DNA of 16,901 nucleotides. Origin: DUUI01 sp964627845. GTDB lineage: Bacteria > Bacillota_I > Bacilli_A > Erysipelotrichales > Erysipelotrichaceae. The number at the start of each line of letters is the position of its first letter. The first letter of the stretch is position 1. The notes beneath the pieces were generated by a model. The model searched no databases. It saw only the letters and a list, made by a program, of their open reading frames with translations, and was not told where the DNA came from. Shown here piece after piece: positions 12,556-16,901 of the stretch. The stretch is from NCBI GenBank assembly GCA_964627845.1, contig CAZVKL010000021.1, positions 1-16,901 on the forward strand. Direction: 5' to 3'. The position numbers and the translations under genes were made by a program.

Positions 12556-13143
12556 ATGGGGAATCACTATTTCGATCAAAAACAAATGAGTCCCCAAAAC
12601 CGGAAGGAAGTTTCTTTCCGGTTTTTAAGCGCTAACTATACGTTTATTAGTGATTCCGGTGTCTTTTCAAAAGACGGACTAGACACCGGCACTAAAATTT
12701 TATTAGAAACGCTTGTTAAACAAACGCTTACTGGAAAGGGATTGGATTATGGTTGTGGCATCGGAACCATTGGTATCTTGTTGAAGGATCATTTTAAACA
12801 TTTAACCATCAGCGGATTTGACATCAATGAGCGCGCAGTACAATTGGCGCAATTAAATGCCAAGAAAAACAAGGTTGACGTTGATTTCTATCAAAATAAT
12901 AAAATTACTCAAGGACTGTATGATTTTATTATACTTAATCCACCCATTCGATCAGGTAAGAAAAACATCTATCAAATGTTTAAAGATTCTTATGATCATT
13001 TACTCGAAGGTGGACAATTTTGGATTGTCATTCGAAAAAGTCACGGAGCACTCTCCGCAATAAAAGAGCTTCAAAACTATTTCAAAGAAGTTGAAGTAGT
13101 GAATAAAGATAAAGGATTCTTTATCATCGCAAGCAGTAAATAA
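12556..13143 (+). CDS. ybxB: Class I SAM-dependent methyltransferase, YbxB/RsmC type
   Basis: A 195-residue protein matching YbxB, which lies between rplL and rpoB in bacilli. The N-terminus (NHYFDQKQ, ... SDSGVFSKDGLDTGT) is typical. The SAM-binding motif GLDYGCGIGTIG is at about 61-72, DINERAVQLAQLNA at about 95-108, and the catalytic NPPIRSGK at about 133-140, the NPPF/Y-like motif of N2-guanine rRNA methyltransferases (RsmC/RlmG group). The likely substrate is 16S rRNA guanine (inference from family). It starts 14 bases after rplL with no Shine-Dalgarno, so translation may depend on coupling to rplL. A strong terminator-like hairpin lies over codons 14-24. Confidence 0.88.
   Translation: MGNHYFDQKQMSPQNRKEVSFRFLSANYTFISDSGVFSKDGLDTGTKILLETLVKQTLTGKGLDYGCGIGTIGILLKDHFKHLTISGFDINERAVQLAQLNAKKNKVDVDFYQNNKITQGLYDFIILNPPIRSGKKNIYQMFKDSYDHLLEGGQFWIVIRKSHGALSAIKELQNYFKEVEVVNKDKGFFIIASSK
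12596..12626 (+). terminator. Intrinsic-terminator hairpin inside the methyltransferase gene
   Basis: AAAACCGGAA (12596-12605) pairs perfectly with TTCCGGTTTT (12616-12625); two inner pairs extend the stem to 12 bp with a 6-base loop, and the stem runs into five T. It sits about 55-85 bases after the rplL stop, inside codons 14-24 of the methyltransferase. It is the only terminator-like structure between rplL and rpoB and so probably ends or attenuates the ribosomal protein transcript. Confidence 0.75.
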
Positions 13144-13145
13144 CA

Positions 13146-13174
13146 TTGACAATAGCTCTAACATTTGTTAATAT
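13146..13174 (+). promoter_or_regulatory. Promoter of rpoB
   Basis: A perfect TTGACA (13146-13151), 17-base spacer, and TAATAT (13169-13174), located directly after the methyltransferase stop. Other AT-rich -10-like sites (TATAAA at 13175 and 13192) lie nearby and could give alternative starts. The rpoB ATG follows at 13245. Confidence 0.65.
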
Positions 13175-13244
13175 TATAAATTGCATAATAGTATAAATTT
13201 ACAATGGGAAATTTGTGCTCTCAGTCATCAGAAAGGACGGTTTT

Positions 13245-16200
13245 ATGTCAGTAAAACAACCCTACAAAATCGATCGTGCTACAACCGCTTCAAGTAGACG
13301 AAACTATTCGAAAATTTCTGGATCTTTGGATTTACCCGATTTAATCGAAATCCAGACCCAAGCATTTGATTGGTTAATTAAAGAAGGACTTCAAGAAGTC
13401 TTTGATGAAATTTATCCAATCAGTAATCATCAACAAACAGTCAGACTAAATTTCTTAGGTTATAAGTTTGATGAACCAAAATTTAGCGCCGCTCAAAGTA
13501 AGTATCGCGAATCAACTTATGCCGCTCCTTTAAGAGCAGAAATGGAACTATTAATTACAGATAAATCAACAGGCGAGATAATTCGAAAGAAGGAAGACGT
13601 CTTTTTAGGCGATTTTCCCCTCATGTCCGACACTGGAACCTTTATCATTAATGGTTCTGAAAGAGTCATCGTCTCTCAAATTGTTCGTTCTCCAGGCGCA
13701 TACTTTGATGTCGATTTTGATGACAAATCGAACAAAGAAGTGTTTAACGCAGAATTAATTCCTAGTCGAGGAACTTGGTTAGAATTAATGAGCGATGCTA
13801 AAAAAGCTGCGCTAGGTCGAGTCGTCAATATGAAAGTAGACCGTAAACGCTCTATTCTTTCGACGGTTCTATTCAAAGCCTTGGGTCTATCATTAGATAA
13901 GATGAATGGTGATGATGAACTCGATACAACCACTTTTATTAAATTTATGGAAGCAGCAGGACTTAAAGTCAATGCAGATCTTCAAGATAGCGAAGATAAC
14001 CAACGGGCCTTCTTAAATCATTACATTTTACTTTATTCTTCAATTTTCGGAAATTACGAAGAAGTGGTGAACACGTTACAAGCGGATAAAGTAGAAACAA
14101 CTGAAGAAGCACTTAAAGTTATCTATGAAAACCAACGTAGTGATGAAATTCCAACACTGGATGGTGCCATCAACTTAATGAATGCCAAGTTCTTAGACTA
14201 TCGCCGATATGATTTAAATAAAGCGGGACGTTATAAATTACATAAGAAATTAGGCGTGACATCTCGTGCTTATAACAATGTTGTTGATAACGATATTTTA
14301 GATGCACAAGGAAATGTCATCATTAAAAAAGGAACCTATATTGATCGTGAAGCGCGTGACTCAATGCTTTCTGCATTAAAGAGCGGCTCTCACATTAAAG
14401 TGTATCCACTTGCCCACATGTTCTCGCACCCTGATTCAAAACAAGCCCCATTAACTTGGAAAAATGTTTTGGTTGGACGGGTGTTAGCCCAAGATGTTGA
14501 AACTGAAAATGGTCTTTATGAAGCAGGTTTAGTTTTAACCATGGCAGAATTAGATGAGATTGAAAAAGAACACGAGTTCATTCATGTTTGGGCGGGAATT
14601 GCTGCGAAAGAAATTGAACTAAACGAAAAGAACGTTCGCTCAGTTTTAAATTTCGGTTCCCGTTTATTCAGTCTAGGACGTCTATTAGTCGATAATCAAG
14701 ATGCTTATGACGACAATGATGAGCTCTATATTTCAAGATATATAGTCGATGGACAAATTGATGTTCTAACTAATCGTAAAGAAGATCAAATTGTTAAGCT
14801 TGTTAAAAACGGTGGTAAAGTGACACTTCAATTAATTGGTTCTGCTGTACAAGAAATTTATGTTTCTAGAGAAGAATCAGACCATAGTGTTAAAGTGCTT
14901 GGACCTGACCCTTATATTGCTAAGAAAACAGTTGTAATGAGTGATTTATATTCATTCTTCTCATATTACTTAAACTTAATGGATAATATTGGCCAACAAG
15001 ACGACATCGATATGCTCGGTAATCGTCGTATTAGAACAGTTGGTGAATTAATCCAAAATCAATTTAGAATTGGTTTATCAAGAATGGAAAGAGTCATTAA
15101 TGACAGAATGTCTATTTCTGATACCTCTGCATTAACTCCTAAATCATTAACAAACATTCGTCCATTGACCGCTGCAATTAAAGAGTTCTTCTCAAGTTCT
15201 CAATTATCACAGTTTATGGACCAAATAAATCCATTGGCCGAATTAACAAACAAACGTCGTATTTCAGCCCTAGGACCTGGCGGACTAACAAGGGATCGTG
15301 CCGGGTACGAAGTGCGTGACGTACACAACTCTCACTATGGACGTATTTGTCCAATCGAGACACCTGAAGGACCAAACATTGGGCTAATTTCTAACTTAAC
15401 TTCTTATGGGAAAATCAATGAGTATGGATTTATTCAAACCCCATATCGATTAGTTGAAGGTGACAAAGTCATTGAAGACGTTGTTTATTTATCGGCAGAC
15501 GAAGAAATGGATTATGTAATTGCTCCAGCAAACGAAGTTTATGACGGTAAGATTGCCAACGAAGAAGTGGTCGCTCGTTATCTAGGTGATAACATCCTGA
15601 TGAAACGCGAAGACGTTGAACTAGTGGATGTTTCCCCAATGCAAATTGTTTCGGTTGCGACAGCCTGTATTCCATTCTTAGAAAATGACGATGCGTCTCG
15701 TGCGCTAATGGGTGCCAACATGCAACGTCAATCGGTACCACTCTTAAAACCAGATTCACCTTATGTTGGAACTGGAATTGAACATCGTATTGCGAAGGAC
15801 TCAGGAACAGCTGTAGTTTCTCATTCTCAAGGGGTTGTCTCTTATGTCGACTCTCAACGGATTGAAGTTCAAACAGATACGGATAAAGATGTTTATGAAT
15901 TAGATAAATTCAGACGTTCCAATGCGGGTACTTGTATCAACCAAACACCATTGGTAGAGGTTGGACAACAAGTTGAGCGTGGTGAAATCATTGCTGATGG
16001 ACCATCGATGCAAAATGGAGAATTGGCCTTAGGACAAAACGTGGTCATCGCCTTCATGAGTTGGGATGGATATAACTATGAAGATGCCATCATCATGAGT
16101 GAACGTTTAGTGATGGACGATGTCTATACATCCATTCATATTGAAGAATATGATATTGAAGTTCGTGATACTAAACTAGGTCAAGAAGAAATTACACGTG

Positions 16201-16901
16201 ATATACCAAACGTTTCTGAAGTTTCAACTCGTCACTTAGACGCAAATGGAATTGTCAGCGTTGGATCAGAAGTAAAAGAAGGCGATATTCTAGTTGGTAA
16301 AGTGACCCCGAAAGGGCATACCGAATTACCGCCTGAAGAAAAATTATTATTTGCGATTTTTGGTGAAAAAACACAAGAAGTCAGAGACAATTCACTTAAA
16401 GTACCACATGGTGGTTCTGGAATTGTTCAATCTGTTCGTCGTTTCAAACGTTCAGAAGGGTATGATTTATCACCAGGAGTCTTAGAAGTTGTAAAAGTTT
16501 ATATCGTTCAAAAACGTAAGATCTCTGAAGGGGATAAGATGGCTGGACGTCACGGTAATAAAGGGGTTATCTCTAAGATTTTACCAGTTGAAGATATGCC
16601 ATTTTTACCAGATGGAACTCAAGTTGACATTATGTTAAACCCAATGGGGGTTCCAAGTCGTATGAACATCGGACAAGTGTTAGAAATCCATTTAGGAATG
16701 GCCGCGAAAAAACTGGGTATCAAGTTTGCGACACCAGTCTTTGATGGCATTGAAAATGATGAATTGGCCGATATTATGAAAGAAGCCGATGTTACACCAG
16801 ATGGTAAAACAATCTTAAGGGATGGTCGTACTGGTGAACAATTTGATGAGCGTATTTCAGTAGGGGTCATGTATATGATTAAATTGGCGCACATGGTTGA
16901 T
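13245..16901 (+). CDS. rpoB: RNA polymerase beta subunit, 3' end outside window
   Basis: An open frame of 1,219 codons from ATG 13245 to the window edge; the C-terminus is missing. AAAGGA precedes the start. Recognisable blocks are the N-terminal IQTQAFDWL, GTFIINGSERVIVSQ, RYDLNKAGRYKLHKKL (about 321-336), DIDMLGNRRIR, the rifampicin region SSSQLSQFMDQINPLAELTN (about 650-669) with KRRISALGPGG, then IETPEGPNIGL, ATACIPFLENDDASRALMGANMQRQ, WDGYNYEDAI and GDKMAGRHGNKGV. The rifampicin region lies at residue 669 for the E. coli 526 equivalent, against about 482 in B. subtilis, so the N-terminal half is larger by nearly 190 residues. Residue 669 is Asn, as in rifampicin-insensitive mollicutes. 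Confidence 0.98.
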   Translation, partial: MSVKQPYKIDRATTASSRRNYSKISGSLDLPDLIEIQTQAFDWLIKEGLQEVFDEIYPISNHQQTVRLNFLGYKFDEPKFSAAQSKYRESTYAAPLRAEMELLITDKSTGEIIRKKEDVFLGDFPLMSDTGTFIINGSERVIVSQIVRSPGAYFDVDFDDKSNKEVFNAELIPSRGTWLELMSDAKKAALGRVVNMKVDRKRSILSTVLFKALGLSLDKMNGDDELDTTTFIKFMEAAGLKVNADLQDSEDNQRAFLNHYILLYSSIFGNYEEVVNTLQADKVETTEEALKVIYENQRSDEIPTLDGAINLMNAKFLDYRRYDLNKAGRYKLHKKLGVTSRAYNNVVDNDILDAQGNVIIKKGTYIDREARDSMLSALKSGSHIKVYPLAHMFSHPDSKQAPLTWKNVLVGRVLAQDVETENGLYEAGLVLTMAELDEIEKEHEFIHVWAGIAAKEIELNEKNVRSVLNFGSRLFSLGRLLVDNQDAYDDNDELYISRYIVDGQIDVLTNRKEDQIVKLVKNGGKVTLQLIGSAVQEIYVSREESDHSVKVLGPDPYIAKKTVVMSDLYSFFSYYLNLMDNIGQQDDIDMLGNRRIRTVGELIQNQFRIGLSRMERVINDRMSISDTSALTPKSLTNIRPLTAAIKEFFSSSQLSQFMDQINPLAELTNKRRISALGPGGLTRDRAGYEVRDVHNSHYGRICPIETPEGPNIGLISNLTSYGKINEYGFIQTPYRLVEGDKVIEDVVYLSADEEMDYVIAPANEVYDGKIANEEVVARYLGDNILMKREDVELVDVSPMQIVSVATACIPFLENDDASRALMGANMQRQSVPLLKPDSPYVGTGIEHRIAKDSGTAVVSHSQGVVSYVDSQRIEVQTDTDKDVYELDKFRRSNAGTCINQTPLVEVGQQVERGEIIADGPSMQNGELALGQNVVIAFMSWDGYNYEDAIIMSERLVMDDVYTSIHIEEYDIEVRDTKLGQEEITRDIPNVSEVSTRHLDANGIVSVGSEVKEGDILVGKVTPKGHTELPPEEKLLFAIFGEKTQEVRDNSLKVPHGGSGIVQSVRRFKRSEGYDLSPGVLEVVKVYIVQKRKISEGDKMAGRHGNKGVISKILPVEDMPFLPDGTQVDIMLNPMGVPSRMNIGQVLEIHLGMAAKKLGIKFATPVFDGIENDELADIMKEADVTPDGKTILRDGRTGEQFDERISVGVMYMIKLAHMVD

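Noticed and set aside
1..16901. CRISPR array, prophage, complete insertion sequence, rRNA or tRNA genes
   Set aside because: I saw no regularly spaced repeats, phage structural genes, full transposase gene or rRNA-like sequence.

Overview
The window (16.9 kb, AT-rich) comes from the chromosome of a low-GC Firmicutes/Mollicutes-type bacterium. It covers the stretch that normally carries rpmG-secE-nusG-rplK-rplA-rplJ-rplL-(ybxB)-rpoB. TGA is used as a true stop: the ArsC/Spx-like gene ends in TGA within an ATGA overlap with yaaA, and the HTH regulator and the DUF2156 gene also end in TGA. The canonical mycoplasma code (TGA=Trp) is therefore not in use. RpoB has Asn at the position equivalent to E. 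coli His526, the substitution known from naturally rifampicin-insensitive mollicutes. The best guess is a deep-branching, standard-code mollicute or close relative (Acholeplasma/Izemoplasma-like, or Erysipelotrichia). This is an inference from a few markers, not a phylogeny.

Layout. 1-736: two small four-helix membrane proteins of unknown function. 737-2400: a gene-poor accessory patch, mostly minus strand, with a gene broken by a stop and a frameshift, a small membrane protein whose ATG overlaps that gene's TGA, a 68-codon orphan ORF between two hairpins, and a bidirectional terminator. 2433-3407: rpmG-secE-nusG with a terminator. 3411-7439: non-ribosomal genes, namely xpt, a DUF2156 acyltransferase-like gene, a minus-strand redox/peroxide pair (ArsC/Spx-like plus yaaA), a divergent HTH regulator with a duplicated near-palindromic operator, and a ZIP metal transporter interrupted by an in-frame TAG. 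7450-8746: rplK-rplA with a probable L1-type leader and a strong terminator. 8760-11109: two inserted genes, a MATE exporter (+) and an anchored beta-lactamase-fold serine hydrolase (-), ending convergently on one shared terminator. 11126-12541: rplJ-rplL behind an L10 leader and attenuator. 12556-13143: a YbxB/RsmC-type methyltransferase. 13146 to the end: rpoB with its own promoter, cut by the window edge.

Most of the window is housekeeping. The points most worth a second look are: the roughly 117-residue acidic extension of ribosomal protein L10; a textbook terminator hairpin inside the first codons of the methyltransferase, upstream of rpoB; the divergent rplJ/hydrolase promoters whose -35 boxes lie 5 bp apart; the duplicated operator of the redox-linked regulator; the large N-terminal expansion of RpoB; and the decayed cassette at 1.1-2.4 kb. 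I found no CRISPR array, tRNA or rRNA, no complete insertion sequence, and nothing I can firmly call a new defence or mobile system.
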